Shown here: positions 26,706 to 36,186 of the stretch, one piece after another | Numbering within the stretch: the first letter of the stretch is position 1 | Layout: every line of letters begins with the position of its first letter | From: Pseudomonas sp. NFIX28 | GTDB lineage: Bacteria; Pseudomonadota; Gammaproteobacteria; Pseudomonadales; Pseudomonadaceae | DNA length: 57,531 bases | Assembly: GCF_900107395.1 (NCBI RefSeq) | Contig: NZ_FNPW01000004.1 | Span: 445,418-502,948 of the forward strand | Direction: 5' to 3' | Notes under the pieces: generated by a model | Databases searched by the model: none | The model's input: the letters and a program-made list of their open reading frames with translations, nothing else | What the model was told of the DNA's origin: nothing | Program-made: the position numbers and the translations under genes

Positions 26706-26755
26706 GGGAAGAGCGCTCTCAGGAACAGCCGCAGGCTAGCCTGCGGCACCGGACC

Positions 26756-28063
26756 TTACTGGGCAGCCTTGACCGCCGACGCCAGCTGCGCACTGGCCTT
26801 GGCCGGGTCCGCATCCTTGTCGTTCATGAAGTTGGTCACGACATCGAAGATCGCGCCCTGCACGGCCAGGGAAGTGGCCATGTTGTGCGCCATGCTCGGT
26901 TGCAGGCCGCCAGTCTTGTCGTCAGCCAGGAAGTCCTTGGCCGCCGCCTGGGCGCAGGAGTCGAAGCCTTGCGCGGCCATGTCGTTGAGCATGTCGGTGC
27001 GCACCGGGATCGAGCCCTTGTTGATGCTGAAGACCTTCTGGAAGTCCTTGCCCAGGGCAACCTTGGCCAGATCCTGCTGCGCGGCGATATCGCCTTTGCG
27101 GTCGGCCTTGAGCTTGAACACCGCCAGGGAGTCGATGTTGTAGGTGAAGGCTTTTTCGGTGCCCGGGAAGGCCACGCACTGGTAGTCCTTGCCGGCGACT
27201 TTGTTCGCCGCGGTCCACTCGCTCTTGGCCCAGTCGCCCATCATCTGCATGCCGGCCTTGCCGTTGATCACATCGGCGGCGGCAATGTTCCAGTCACGCC
27301 CGGCGCGGTTCGGGTCCATGTAGCTGGTGACTTTCTTCAGCTCGGAGAAGGCCTTGGTCATCTCCGGGCCGGCGAGGGTTTTCTGGTCCAGGTCGACCAG
27401 GGCTTTCTTGTAGCCATCGGCGCCCATGACCGAGAGCACCACGTCTTCGAACACGGTGCTGTCCTGCCATGGCTGGCCGCCGTGGGCCAGGGCGATGAAA
27501 CCGGCGGCCTTGAGCTTGTCGCCGGCGGCATAGAATTCTTCGAGGGTGGTCGGGGCCTTGTCGATCCCGGCTTTCTTGAAGACCTCCGGGTTGATCCACA
27601 GCCAGTTGACGCGGTGGATGTTCACCGGCACGGCGACATAGTCACCTTCGTACTTCACGGTGTCGGAGACTTTCTTGGAAAGCAGGCCGTCCCAGTTTTC
27701 CGACTTGGCCACGTCTTTCAGGGCGTCGGTGCTGAGCAGGCCGGTGCTGCCCCACTCCTGGATGTCCGGGCCCTTGATCTGGGCAACGCCGGGTGGGTTG
27801 CCGGAAACCGCGCGGCTTTTCAGCACGGTCATGGCCGTGGCACCGCCACCGCCGGCGACTGCGCCGTCTTTCCAGGTGAAGCCGTCTTTTTCGACCTGGG
27901 CCTTGAGCACATCGACCGCCGCTTTTTCACCGCCGGACGTCCACCAATGGACGACTTCCACGGAGCCCTTGGCATCGGCGGCAACGGAAACGAGAGGGAA
28001 TGCACTGAGGGGAAACAACGAGGCAACGGAAATGACAGCAGCTAGACGAGAAATCGCATTCAT
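26756..28063 (-). CDS. gtsA: glucose-binding periplasmic protein GtsA
   Basis: A 435-residue substrate-binding protein of the UgpB/MalE group. It has an N-terminal signal peptide (about 1-29, with a hydrophobic stretch and VAADAK near the cleavage site), then [20 protein letters not shown], typical of the first lobe. The start is 28063; an earlier in-frame codon at 28117 would place charged residues before the signal peptide. It captures glucose in the periplasm and delivers it to GtsBC. An AACAACAA motif lies 17 nt before the ATG. Confidence 0.94.
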   Translation of the reverse strand: MNAISRLAAVISVASLFPLSAFPLVSVAADAKGSVEVVHWWTSGGEKAAVDVLKAQVEKDGFTWKDGAVAGGGGATAMTVLKSRAVSGNPPGVAQIKGPDIQEWGSTGLLSTDALKDVAKSENWDGLLSKKVSDTVKYEGDYVAVPVNIHRVNWLWINPEVFKKAGIDKAPTTLEEFYAAGDKLKAAGFIALAHGGQPWQDSTVFEDVVLSVMGADGYKKALVDLDQKTLAGPEMTKAFSELKKVTSYMDPNRAGRDWNIAAADVINGKAGMQMMGDWAKSEWTAANKVAGKDYQCVAFPGTEKAFTYNIDSLAVFKLKADRKGDIAAQQDLAKVALGKDFQKVFSINKGSIPVRTDMLNDMAAQGFDSCAQAAAKDFLADDKTGGLQPSMAHNMATSLAVQGAIFDVVTNFMNDKDADPAKASAQLASAVKAAQ

Positions 28064-28079
28064 CTGAGGTGTACCTTTC

Positions 28080-28087
28080 TTGTTGTT
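28080..28087 (-). promoter_or_regulatory. Hfq/Crc-type CA motif before gtsA
   Basis: AACAACAA followed by GAAAGG sits about 17 nt before the gtsA ATG, next to the ribosome-binding site. It matches the AAYAAYAA motif bound by Hfq with Crc. Confidence 0.55.
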
Positions 28088-28120
28088 ATGCATGCAAGTC
28101 TGGTGCTTGCGCTGCATAGG

Positions 28121-28176
28121 ATTCTAAACAGGAGGGTGACCCGCGCAGGTAACGAAGGGATGCGCGAATGTCACCA
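28121..28176 (-). promoter_or_regulatory. shared 56-bp upstream element, gtsA copy
   Basis: Forty of 56 bases match 29475-29530 without gaps. The identical blocks are TCTAAACA, GCAGGTAACGAAGG and AATGTCACCA (plus strand). Read toward gtsA, the first block gives TGTTTAGAAT, a -10-like box. It lies 58-113 bp upstream of the gtsA ATG and is probably an operator for a common regulator such as GltR. Confidence 0.65.
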
Positions 28177-28181
28177 CATGG

Positions 28182-29441
28182 TTACACAATGCCCAGTCTA
28201 GACACTTCGGCCAAGGCCGACGCCATGCTCGGTGCCAGGGGCAGGCGCGGAATCAGCACCGCCTGCCAGGCGTGATACAGGTCCGGCTTGCCGGCCCAGA
28301 TCTCGGCGCTGGGCCTGTTGTTGCTGTCCAGCTCGTGATGCCAGCTGCCGTGCAGCGGGTCGATGAAATGCTCGGCGGTGAACTCCCAAAAGCGCCGATA
28401 CCAGGTTTCGTACTGCGCCTCGCCGGTGCGTTGCAGCAAGGCGCTGGCCGCCGCCGCGGCTTCGGCGTGAGTCCAGTGCAGGCGCTGGCGCACCACCGGG
28501 CGCTGCTGCCAGTCCAGGGTGTAGACGATGCCCGGCGCGCCATCGACGTCCCAGGCGTCACGGCAGGCGGTTTCGAACAGCTTCTGGGCATCCAGCAGCA
28601 GCCAGCCAGGGCTGAGCATGCCGGCCTGGCAGCGCGCGGCTTCCAGGTGCAGCAGCAAGCGGGCCCATTCGAACGCGTGCCCGGGCGTGGTGCCGTAGGG
28701 GCGAAAACCGTCGGCCGGGTGCTGCTGGTTGTAATCCGGCAAGGGCTGCCACTGCCGGTCGAAATGCTCGATGACCCGGTAATCACCGGCGGCGGCATGC
28801 TCATGGATGACCCGCTCGACAATGTGCAGGGCACGGTTGAGCCAGCGCGGGTCCTGGGTGACATCGGCCAGGGCGAGGAACGCCTCGGTGGCGTGCATGT
28901 TGCTGTTGGCGCCGCGATAGGCCTCCTCTCCGCTCCAGTCACGGTTGAAGGACTCGCGCATCGCGCCCTCCTCCTCGCTCCAGAAATGCGTTTCGATGAC
29001 CCGGATCGCCTCCGCCAGCAAGACCTCGGCGCCGGGGCGCGCGGCCACCACCGCGGAACTCGCCGCCAGGGCGACGAAGGCATGCAGGTAGGCGGCCTTG
29101 CCGCTATTGCCGTCGCCCTGTCCAGGGCTGGCGAACCAGCCGCCGTACTGGCCATCGCGCAGCGCACCGTTGAGCGCGGCGATGCCGTGGTCCACCAGCG
29201 CGGCGTAGCCGGGAATGCCCTGGATATGGGCCATGGCGAAACTGTGAGTCATGCGCGCGGTGTTCATGGTGCCGGCGCGGGCACCGCCCGGCAGGCGCCC
29301 GCGTTCGTCCAGGTCGCCGAAGCCGTCGGGCAGCCGTGCCGCGCGGGCGAACCTCAGCAGGCGCTGGCCTTCGGCGGCCAGCCATTGATGATGGGCAGGA
29401 GCATTCAGCCAGCTGCTGAACGCCAGGGGAATACTGTTCAT
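28182..29441 (-). CDS. AGE-family epimerase/isomerase
   Basis: A 419-residue (alpha/alpha)6-barrel protein of the N-acylglucosamine-2-epimerase superfamily. Conserved His-containing segments are visible: ARMTHSFAMAHIQGIPGYA, AYRGANSNMHATEAFLALAD, GTTPGHAFEWARLLLHLE and HGSWHHELDSNN. These residues are typical of YihS-like and mannose isomerases, which interconvert mannose, fructose and glucose. The gene is inserted between gtsA and gtrS. It shares its upstream element and its CA motif with gtsA, so it is probably expressed with glucose uptake. The exact substrate is inferred, not shown. Confidence 0.88.
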   Translation of the reverse strand: MNSIPLAFSSWLNAPAHHQWLAAEGQRLLRFARAARLPDGFGDLDERGRLPGGARAGTMNTARMTHSFAMAHIQGIPGYAALVDHGIAALNGALRDGQYGGWFASPGQGDGNSGKAAYLHAFVALAASSAVVAARPGAEVLLAEAIRVIETHFWSEEEGAMRESFNRDWSGEEAYRGANSNMHATEAFLALADVTQDPRWLNRALHIVERVIHEHAAAGDYRVIEHFDRQWQPLPDYNQQHPADGFRPYGTTPGHAFEWARLLLHLEAARCQAGMLSPGWLLLDAQKLFETACRDAWDVDGAPGIVYTLDWQQRPVVRQRLHWTHAEAAAAASALLQRTGEAQYETWYRRFWEFTAEHFIDPLHGSWHHELDSNNRPSAEIWAGKPDLYHAWQAVLIPRLPLAPSMASALAEVSRLGIV

Positions 29442-29451
29442 GGCGGACCTG

Positions 29452-29459
29452 TTGTTGTT
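29452..29459 (-). promoter_or_regulatory. Hfq/Crc-type CA motif before the epimerase gene
   Basis: AACAACAACAGG lies 10-18 nt before the start codon, so the motif adjoins the ribosome-binding site. It resembles the gtsA leader motif. Confidence 0.5.
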
Positions 29460-29474
29460 TTTATCAGGGCCTTG

Positions 29475-29530
29475 AGTCTAAACAACGGGTTCGCGCGGGC
29501 AGGTAACGAAGGTCACGGGAAATGTCACCA
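29475..29530 (-). promoter_or_regulatory. shared 56-bp upstream element, epimerase copy
   Basis: The second copy of the element at 28121-28176, at the same length, with the same three identical blocks and TGTTTAGACT as the -10-like box. It lies 34-89 bp upstream of the epimerase ATG. Confidence 0.65.
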
Positions 29531-29552
29531 AGCCGTGACAAACACCGCCTCC

Positions 29553-29631
29553 GTAGGAGCGAAGCTTGCTCGCGATCAACGATAACGCGGCCTGCCAGAT
29601 ACGACGCTTCGCGGGCAAGCCTCGCTCCTAC
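29553..29631. repeat. REP pair (family A)
   Basis: CGTAGGAGCGAAGCTTGCTC and inverted CGGGCAAGCCTCGCTCCTAC lie between gtrS and the epimerase gene. Confidence 0.85.
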
Positions 29632-29638
29632 AAAGGCA

Positions 29639-31123
29639 TCAATCCATGGAGCGCGGCAGGTACAGGGTTACGCGCAAACCGCCTTCGCGCAGGTTCTGCA
29701 GGCTCACCTCGCCGCCATGGCTGTGGGCGATGTTGCGCGCGATGCCCAGGCCCAGGCCGTAGCCCTGCTGCTGGCCGGACAGGCGAAAGTGCGGCTCGAA
29801 CACTTGCTCCAGGCGCTGCTCGGGCACGCCCGGGCCTTCGTCGTCGACATGCAGGATGAACGCATTGGCATCGTCGTCAATGTGCAGGTGCGCGTTCTGC
29901 CCGTACTTCAACGCGTTATCGATCAGGTTGCCCATGCAGCGCTTGAGCGCCAGCGGCTTGCCCGGATAAGGCGCCAGCGCCCGCCCCTGCAGGGTCATGC
30001 GGCCATTGCCGGTGGGCGCCAGGTAAGGCTCCACCAGGCAATCGAGCACCTGGTTGAGGTCCACCGGCTCGATGTTCTCGTGGATGTCGGTGTCCTTGAC
30101 GCATTGCAGCGCGCCCTTGACCAGCAACTCCAGCTCATCCAGGTCGCGGCCGAACTTGGCTTGCAGTTGCTCGTCTTCGAGCAGTTCGACCCGCAGCCGC
30201 AAGCGCGTGATGGGCGTGCGCAGGTCGTGGGAAATCGCGCTGAACAGCTGGCTGCGCTCGGTCAGGTAACGGCTGATGCGCTCGCGCATGGCATTGAAGG
30301 CCCGGCCGACTTCCACCACCTCGCTGCCGCCGCCTTCGGCCACCGGCTGCACGTCCGCGCCGAGGGACATGTCGCGCGCGGCCCGCGCCAGGCGCTTGAG
30401 CGGCCGGCTCTGCCAATGCACCAGCAGGCCGATGAACAGCAACAGCAAACCGCTGGTGAGCACGATGAACCACACCTGCTGCGCCGGCAGACCCTGCTCT
30501 TCGAGGCTGGTGTAGGGCTCGGGCAACAGCGAGGCGATGTACAGCCACTCGCCCGGCGCCATCTGGATCTGCGTGACCAGCACCGGCGGGTTCACCGGCT
30601 CCAGGGTCAGGGCGTAGTGGGCCCAGGAACGCGGCAGCTCGTCGAGCTTCAGGCCGCCATTGAAAATCCGCAGGTCCTCGGGGCTGACGAAGGTCACCGA
30701 GATATAGGCGTCGTTGCCCAGGGATTGGCGCAGCACCTGCTCCACCGCCTTGAGCACCGCCTGCTTGCGCGGGGTGATGGGCAGCACTTCCATGCCCAGC
30801 GGCTTGTCATTGAGGGTCACGACAAAACGGGTGCCGCCCATGCTGCGCAACTGGTCGAGCACCAGCGGCCGGTACGCCACCGGCAGCGAGCGAAAGTAAC
30901 TGACGCTGGCGGTCATCGAATGGGCCAGGCTGCGGGCGCTGGTGACCAGGCCTTCGAGCTGGGTGGCCCGCAGCTGCGATACCCAGATCACGCTGGACAA
31001 GGCCTGGGCGAACAACACCACCAGCAGCGTCAGCAGCAACATCCGGCCGAGCAGCGAACGCGGCACCGGCACCCGTGCCAGCAGCTTGCGCGGCAACTCA
31101 GTGAGCATTGCCGGCAACCACAT
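29639..31123 (-). CDS. gtrS: sensor histidine kinase GtrS
   Basis: The membrane sensor kinase partner of GltR, controlling glucose transport. The 494 residues have a first membrane segment (about 27-47), a periplasmic sensor region to about 215, a second membrane segment (VWFIVLTSGLLLLFIGLLVH), a HAMP domain, the HisKA phosphorylation helix FSAISHDLRTPITRLRLRVE and the ATP domain (NLIDNALKYG, then DEGPGVPE and GYGLGLGIARNI). The start is ambiguous between 31123 and 31108. The gene overlaps the end of gltR, so the pair is translationally coupled. In P. aeruginosa GtrS responds to 2-ketogluconate and 6-phosphogluconate. Confidence 0.92.
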   Translation of the reverse strand: MWLPAMLTELPRKLLARVPVPRSLLGRMLLLTLLVVLFAQALSSVIWVSQLRATQLEGLVTSARSLAHSMTASVSYFRSLPVAYRPLVLDQLRSMGGTRFVVTLNDKPLGMEVLPITPRKQAVLKAVEQVLRQSLGNDAYISVTFVSPEDLRIFNGGLKLDELPRSWAHYALTLEPVNPPVLVTQIQMAPGEWLYIASLLPEPYTSLEEQGLPAQQVWFIVLTSGLLLLFIGLLVHWQSRPLKRLARAARDMSLGADVQPVAEGGGSEVVEVGRAFNAMRERISRYLTERSQLFSAISHDLRTPITRLRLRVELLEDEQLQAKFGRDLDELELLVKGALQCVKDTDIHENIEPVDLNQVLDCLVEPYLAPTGNGRMTLQGRALAPYPGKPLALKRCMGNLIDNALKYGQNAHLHIDDDANAFILHVDDEGPGVPEQRLEQVFEPHFRLSGQQQGYGLGLGIARNIAHSHGGEVSLQNLREGGLRVTLYLPRSMD

Positions 31124-31829
31124 TGGCTGCCAACTGGTAACCGCTACCGCGCACGGTGCGGATCAGCCGCGGCGGCTTTTCGGTGTCGCGCAGGCGCTGG
31201 CGCAGGCGGCTGACCGCCATGTCGACAATGCGGTCCAGGGGCATCAGCTCGCGCCCACGGGTGGCATTGCCGATGGTGTCGCGGTCGAGGATTTCCTGGG
31301 GATGATCGAGGAACAGCTTGAGCAGGGCGAAGTCGGCGCCGGAGAGGATCACTTCCTCGCCGTCGTTGTGGAACAGCCGGTGGCTGACCATGTCCAGGCG
31401 CCACTCATCGAAGCACAGCACCTCGCCACCGACGCGCTCCTGGCCGAACTGCGCGCGACGCAACAGAGCCTTGATCCGCGCCTGCAACTCACGCGGGCTG
31501 AAGGGCTTGCCCAGATAGTCGTCGGCCCCCAGCTCCAGGCCAATGACCCGGTCGGCTTCGTCGGAGCTGGCGGTGAGCATGATGATCGGCACCTGGCCGA
31601 CCCGCGGGTGCTGGCGAATCCAGCGGCACAGGCTGAAGCCGTCTTCGTCCGGCAGCATCACGTCGAGAATCACCAGGTCGCTCGGCGCCTCGTTCAGCGC
31701 CTGGCGAAAACCGGCGCCGTTGGGCGTGCTGCGGACCTGGAAGCCGGCGCGACTGAGGTAGGTCTCCAGCAGCTCGCGGATTTCCTGATCGTCATCAACC
31801 AACAAGATCGACTTACTGACTGAACTCAC
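31098..31829 (-). CDS. gltR: response regulator GltR (OmpR family)
   Basis: Controls glucose transport genes. The 243 residues comprise a receiver domain (about 7-120; acidic pocket LLVDDDQEI, phospho-Asp in LVILDVMLPDEDGFSL, Lys in LGKPFSPREL) and a winged-helix DNA-binding domain (about 140-235, RDTIGNATRGRELMPLDRIV then DMAVSRLRQRLRDTEKPPRL). Translation starts at a GTG (31829) preceded by AAGGA. The start region also has AACAACAA (31842-31849). It is upstream of gtrS and downstream of glk. Confidence 0.94.
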   Translation of the reverse strand: MSSVSKSILLVDDDQEIRELLETYLSRAGFQVRSTPNGAGFRQALNEAPSDLVILDVMLPDEDGFSLCRWIRQHPRVGQVPIIMLTASSDEADRVIGLELGADDYLGKPFSPRELQARIKALLRRAQFGQERVGGEVLCFDEWRLDMVSHRLFHNDGEEVILSGADFALLKLFLDHPQEILDRDTIGNATRGRELMPLDRIVDMAVSRLRQRLRDTEKPPRLIRTVRGSGYQLAANVVAGNAH

Positions 31830-31841
31830 GCGGGCCGTCCT

Positions 31842-31849
31842 TTGTTGTT
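31842..31849 (-). promoter_or_regulatory. Hfq/Crc-type CA motif before gltR
   Basis: AACAACAA directly abuts the AAGGA ribosome-binding site of gltR. Hfq/Crc binding here would also reduce synthesis of the regulator of glucose uptake. Confidence 0.5.
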
Positions 31850-31903
31850 ATGAATGGGGCCGGATTATGCCTTACCGATCAATAAAACGTAGACACCAAG
31901 GCT

Positions 31904-32036
31904 CTGTAGCCGCTGCCGAGCCCGCGAGGCTGCGATCGACCTGGGCGGCATTCCGACGAAGCGGGCGCGGAGGATTTAAAGATCGCTGAAGGCCTTCGGC
32001 CTTATCGCAGCCTCGCAAGCTCGGCAGCGGCTACAG
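31904..32036. repeat. family-B inverted REP-like pair
   Basis: CTGTAGCCGCTGCCGAGCCC and the inverted CGCAAGCTCGGCAGCGGCTA bound ~90 bp between glk and gltR, with an inner hairpin GAAGGCCTTCGGCCTT. Confidence 0.8.
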
Positions 32037-32049
32037 AGGTAGAACCGGA

Positions 32050-33006
32050 TCAGGCAAACGCCTGCTCCAGCGCCACCCCGGCGCCGGTCAGGCCCGAGTA
32101 AGGCGCGGTCACCAGCCACACCGGGATGCCCTTGAAGTAATCGCTCATGCAGCCCTTGTCGGCAAAACAACGGGCGAAACCGCTCTGGACGAAAAAGTCG
32201 GCAAACCGCGGAACCACCCCACCGACGATGTATACGCCACCGCGCCCGCCAATGGTCAGCACGTTGTTGCCCGCCACCCGGCCCAGCCAGCAGCAGAACT
32301 GCTCCAGCACTTCCAGGGCGATCGGGTCGCCGGCCAGGCCCGCGGCGGTGATCGCTTCCGGGGTGTCGAGCAGCGGCTCGTGCCCGTCCACCGCGCAGAT
32401 CGCCCGGTACACCCGCGGCAAACCGCCGCCGCTGAGCGCGGTCTCGGCACTGACATGGCCGATCTCGCTGTAGATGTGCTGCCACAGCTGGGTTTCCCGC
32501 AGGCTGCTCAACGGCAGGTCGACATGCCCGCCTTCGCCCGGCAAGGCGCTCCAGCGGCCTCCGCCCTGGTCCAGCAAGGTGCCGACCCCAAGGCCGGTGC
32601 CCGGCCCGATCACCACCGCCGGGCGCAACGGCTCGGCCGTGCCTTCGCAAACCACCCGGAACTCGCCCGGCTGCAAGCGGGTCATGCCCAGGGCCATGGC
32701 CGAGAAGTCGTTGACCAGCAACAGTTCGTCGACCTGCAAGGTGTTGCAGAAGGCCTTGCGGCTCAGGCGCCAGTGATTATTGGTAAAGCGAAATTCGTCG
32801 CCGCCGACCGGGCCGGCCACCGACAGGCACACCGCGCCGATCGCTCCCGGCGCCAGGCCGAGGCCGGCCAGGTAGACGCCTATCGCTTCTTCCGGGCTGG
32901 CGTGGTCCGCCGTCGCCAGCACCTGGATCGACTCCAGGCGCTGGTCTTTCCACAACGCAAAACGCGCATTGGTTCCACCAATGTCACCGACCAGCGCTAA
33001 CTTCAC
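32050..33006 (-). CDS. glk: glucokinase
   Basis: Phosphorylates glucose with ATP. The 318-residue ASKHA-fold enzyme starts [20 protein letters not shown] (phosphate-1 loop). It has [13 protein letters not shown] with the catalytic Asp, [13 protein letters not shown], and the sugar-binding [13 protein letters not shown] with Glu/His. Its first 4 bp overlap the edd stop (ATGA), so it is translationally coupled. It feeds glucose-6-phosphate to Zwf. Confidence 0.95.
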   Translation of the reverse strand: MKLALVGDIGGTNARFALWKDQRLESIQVLATADHASPEEAIGVYLAGLGLAPGAIGAVCLSVAGPVGGDEFRFTNNHWRLSRKAFCNTLQVDELLLVNDFSAMALGMTRLQPGEFRVVCEGTAEPLRPAVVIGPGTGLGVGTLLDQGGGRWSALPGEGGHVDLPLSSLRETQLWQHIYSEIGHVSAETALSGGGLPRVYRAICAVDGHEPLLDTPEAITAAGLAGDPIALEVLEQFCCWLGRVAGNNVLTIGGRGGVYIVGGVVPRFADFFVQSGFARCFADKGCMSDYFKGIPVWLVTAPYSGLTGAGVALEQAFA

Positions 33007-34829
33007 TTAAGGTTCTCCAGGGCAGAGGTAAAGGCGCTGGCGCCCTGCTCCGCCGAGCTGAAGGCCATGCGCATGAAACCGAACATTTCGCGGCCGCAGC
33101 CGACGTTGTTGCCGAGCAGGCCCTGGGCCGGCTCGCGGGCGGCGAACTCATCGGCGTCTACCTTAAGCTCCAGCGTGCCCTTTACGCCATCCACGCGAAT
33201 GATGTCGCCGTCGCGCACCCGCGCCAGCGCACCGCCGACCTGGGCTTCCGGGCTGACGTGGATCGCCGCCGGGATCTTGCCCGAGGCTCCGGACATGCGC
33301 CCGTCGGTGACCAGCGCGACCTTGAAGCCACGGTCCTGCAACACGCCCAGGAACGGGGTCATCTTGTGCAGTTCCGGCATGCCGTTGGAACGCGGGCCCT
33401 GGAAGCGCATCACCGCCACGAAATCTTTTTCCAGCTCGCCGGCCTTGAACGCATCGGCCAGGTCCTGCTGGTCCTGGAACACCACCGCCGGCGCTTCGAC
33501 GATCTGGTGCTCGAGGGCCACGGCCGAGACTTTCATCACCCCGCGCCCGAGGTTGCCTTCCATCACCCGCAGGCCGCCTTCCGGCGAGAACGCACGGGCC
33601 ACCGGCCGCAGGATGTTTTCGTCGAGGCTCTCGATCGGGCCGTCGCGCCAGACCAGCTTGCCGTCGTCCAGGAAGGGTTCCTGGGTGTAGCGGCTCAGGC
33701 CGCGGCCAGCCACGGTGTTGACGTCTTCATGGAGCAGGCCGGCTTCCAGCAGTTCGCGGATCAGGAACGCCATGCCGCCCGCGGCCTGGAAGTGGTTGAT
33801 GTCGGCCTTGCCGTTCGGATAGACGTGGGACAGGGTCGGCACCACCTCGGAGAGGTCGGCCATGTCCTGCCAGGTCAGCTGGATGCCCGCGGCCTGGGCA
33901 ATCGCCGGCATGTGCAGGGTGTGGTTGGTCGAACCGCCGGTGGCGTGCAGGGCAACGATGGAGTTGACCAGCGAGCGCTCGTCGACGATCTCGCCGATCG
34001 GCGTGAAGTTGCCGCTCTGCTTGGTCAGGCGGGTGACCTGCTGCGCCGCCTCGTAGGTCAGGGCATCGCGCAGTGGCGTGTAGGGGTTGACGAAGGATGC
34101 GCCCGGCAAGTGCAGGCCCATGACTTCCATCAGCAGCTGGTTGGTGTTGGCGGTGCCATAGAAGGTGCAGGTGCCTGGGCTGTGGTAGGACTTCATCTCC
34201 GATTCCAGCAGCTCTTCGCGGGTCGCCTTGCCTTCGGCGTAACGCTGGCGCACGTCGGCCTTTTCCTTGTTGGAAATGCCCGACGGCATCGGCCCGCCCG
34301 GGACGAAGATGGTCGGCAGGTGGCCGAAGCGCAACGCGCCCATCATCAGGCCCGGGACGATCTTGTCGCAGATGCCGAGCATCAGCGCGGCGTCGAACAT
34401 GTTGTGGGACAAGGCCACCGCAGTGGACAGCGCGATTACCTCGCGGCTTGGCAGGCTCAGCTCCATGCCGGCCTCGCCCTGGGTCACGCCATCGCACATG
34501 GCGGGTGTGCCGCCGGCGAACTGGCCGACCGAACCCATCTCGCGCAGGGCCTTCTTGATCTGTTCCGGGAAGTGCTCGTACGGCTGGTGCGCCGAGAGCA
34601 TGTCGTTATATGACGAAACAATCGCCACGTTGGCGGCATTCATCATGCGCAGGCTGTGCTTGTCTTCCGAACCGCAGCCGGCAACGCCGTGGGCGAAGTT
34701 CGCACACTGCAGCTTGCCCCGTTGCGGGCCATCGCTGGCGGCGCCGCGGATCAGGGCGAGGTAAGCCTCGCGAGTGGCGCGACTGCGGGCGACAAGCCGT
34801 TCGGTGACCTCAAGAACGCGGGGATGCAT
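33003..34829 (-). CDS. edd: phosphogluconate dehydratase
   Basis: Dehydrates 6-phosphogluconate to KDPG. The 608-residue IlvD/Edd-family enzyme has [4Fe-4S] cysteines in [18 protein letters not shown] and [20 protein letters not shown], then [20 protein letters not shown], and the C-terminal [19 protein letters not shown]. It is the first gene of edd-glk-gltR-gtrS and divergent from gap. HexR boxes lie in the shared promoter region. Confidence 0.96.
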   Translation of the reverse strand: MHPRVLEVTERLVARSRATREAYLALIRGAASDGPQRGKLQCANFAHGVAGCGSEDKHSLRMMNAANVAIVSSYNDMLSAHQPYEHFPEQIKKALREMGSVGQFAGGTPAMCDGVTQGEAGMELSLPSREVIALSTAVALSHNMFDAALMLGICDKIVPGLMMGALRFGHLPTIFVPGGPMPSGISNKEKADVRQRYAEGKATREELLESEMKSYHSPGTCTFYGTANTNQLLMEVMGLHLPGASFVNPYTPLRDALTYEAAQQVTRLTKQSGNFTPIGEIVDERSLVNSIVALHATGGSTNHTLHMPAIAQAAGIQLTWQDMADLSEVVPTLSHVYPNGKADINHFQAAGGMAFLIRELLEAGLLHEDVNTVAGRGLSRYTQEPFLDDGKLVWRDGPIESLDENILRPVARAFSPEGGLRVMEGNLGRGVMKVSAVALEHQIVEAPAVVFQDQQDLADAFKAGELEKDFVAVMRFQGPRSNGMPELHKMTPFLGVLQDRGFKVALVTDGRMSGASGKIPAAIHVSPEAQVGGALARVRDGDIIRVDGVKGTLELKVDADEFAAREPAQGLLGNNVGCGREMFGFMRMAFSSAEQGASAFTSALENLK

Positions 34830-35051
34830 GTGTAGAACTCCAGGCTAACGGATGTGGCGACCTGTTTGTCTATGCTGGTCAAGACGCCCGCGGCACAGGG
34901 ATGGCAGAGGGTTTCTTGACCATTTGGACCAGTTGATTCAGGTCACTCGTTGTAGATAAAACAAAATATTGCCACCAAAAAGGCTTGTTTTCTATTTTTT
35001 TGCGAATAATCTTGTAATTCCAACAACAAAACTACAGCAGGCGCTTTTCTA
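34830..35051. promoter_or_regulatory. edd/gap divergent promoter with two HexR boxes
   Basis: Two exact TTGT-N7-ACAA sequences are present, TTGTAGATAAAACAA (34950-34964) and TTGTAATTCCAACAA (35012-35026), one nearer each gene. They match the HexR operator of P. putida. The second also overlaps AACAACAA (35022-35029), a possible Hfq/Crc site in the gap leader. Confidence 0.75.
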
Positions 35052-36056
35052 ATGACTCTACGAATCGCAATCAATGGTTTTGGCCGTATCGGCCGTAACG
35101 TCCTGCGCGCACTTTATACCCAAGGCTATCGGCAGGATCTGCAGATCGTCGCCATCAACGATCTGGGCGATAGCTCGATCAATGCCCACCTGCTCAAATA
35201 CGACACCGTGCACGGCACCTTCGATGCCCAGGTGCAGCACGATCAGGAAAGCCTGACCGTCAACGGCGACCGGATCGCCGTCAGCGCCATTCGCAACCCG
35301 GCCGAACTGCCCTGGGCCGCCGAGAAGATCGACGTGGTATTCGAATGCACCGGTCTGTTCACCGACCGTGCCAAGGCCGCCGCCCATATCAGCGCCGGCG
35401 CCCGCAAAGTGATTATTTCCGCCCCGGCCAAAGGCGCCGACGCCACCGTGGTGTATGGCGTGAACCACGACATCCTGCGCCAGTCGCACCAGATCATTTC
35501 CAACGCTTCGTGCACCACCAACTGCCTGGCGCCGGTGGCCCAGGTGCTGAACCGCGAGCTGGGCATCGACAGCGGGCTGATGACCACCATCCACGCCTAC
35601 ACCAACGACCAGAACCTGACCGACGTCTACCACAGCGATCCATACCGCGCCCGTTCGGCGACCCAGAACATGATCCCGAGCAAGACCGGCGCGGCCGAAG
35701 CCGTGGGCCTGGTGCTGCCGGAGCTGGCGGGCAAGCTGACCGGCATGGCGGTGCGGGTTCCGGTGATCAACGTATCGCTGGTCGACCTGACCGTGCAGCT
35801 CAAGCGCGAGACCACCGCCGAGGAAGTCAACGCCCTGCTCAAGAGCGCCAGCCAGCATTCGAAGATCCTCGGCTACAACAGCCTGCCGCTGGTCTCCAGC
35901 GACTTCAACCACAACCCGCTGTCGTCGATCTTCGACGCCAACCACACCAAGGTCAGCGGTGGCCGGCTGCTCAAGGTGCTGGCCTGGTATGACAACGAGT
36001 GGGGCTTCTCCAACCGCATGCTGGATAACTGCCTGGCCCTGTGCAACGCCGAGTAA
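35052..36056 (+). CDS. gap: glyceraldehyde-3-phosphate dehydrogenase, type I
   Basis: Oxidises glyceraldehyde-3-phosphate from the Eda reaction to 1,3-bisphosphoglycerate. The 334 residues have the NAD-binding start [20 protein letters not shown], the catalytic Cys in [19 protein letters not shown] (about 155), and [13 protein letters not shown] near the end. It is the catabolic gap paralogue next to edd, as in other Pseudomonas. Confidence 0.96.
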   Translation: MTLRIAINGFGRIGRNVLRALYTQGYRQDLQIVAINDLGDSSINAHLLKYDTVHGTFDAQVQHDQESLTVNGDRIAVSAIRNPAELPWAAEKIDVVFECTGLFTDRAKAAAHISAGARKVIISAPAKGADATVVYGVNHDILRQSHQIISNASCTTNCLAPVAQVLNRELGIDSGLMTTIHAYTNDQNLTDVYHSDPYRARSATQNMIPSKTGAAEAVGLVLPELAGKLTGMAVRVPVINVSLVDLTVQLKRETTAEEVNALLKSASQHSKILGYNSLPLVSSDFNHNPLSSIFDANHTKVSGGRLLKVLAWYDNEWGFSNRMLDNCLALCNAE

Positions 36057-36073
36057 AACCGGCGGCCAGCGAC

Positions 36074-36158
36074 GCAGGAGCTGCCGGAGACTGCGATCTT
36101 TTGATCCTCATAGTCGAGATTCAAGCGCGCAGAGATCGCAGCCTCGGCAGCTCCTGCA
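36074..36158. repeat. inverted repeat between gap and mgsA
   Basis: GCAGGAGCTGCCGGAGACTG and its inverted partner GATCGCAGCCTCGGCAGCTC enclose ~45 bp; it resembles the family-B elements but is divergent in sequence. Confidence 0.7.
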
Positions 36159-36186
36159 GACTCCATTGACGGGCGAGTAGCGACCG

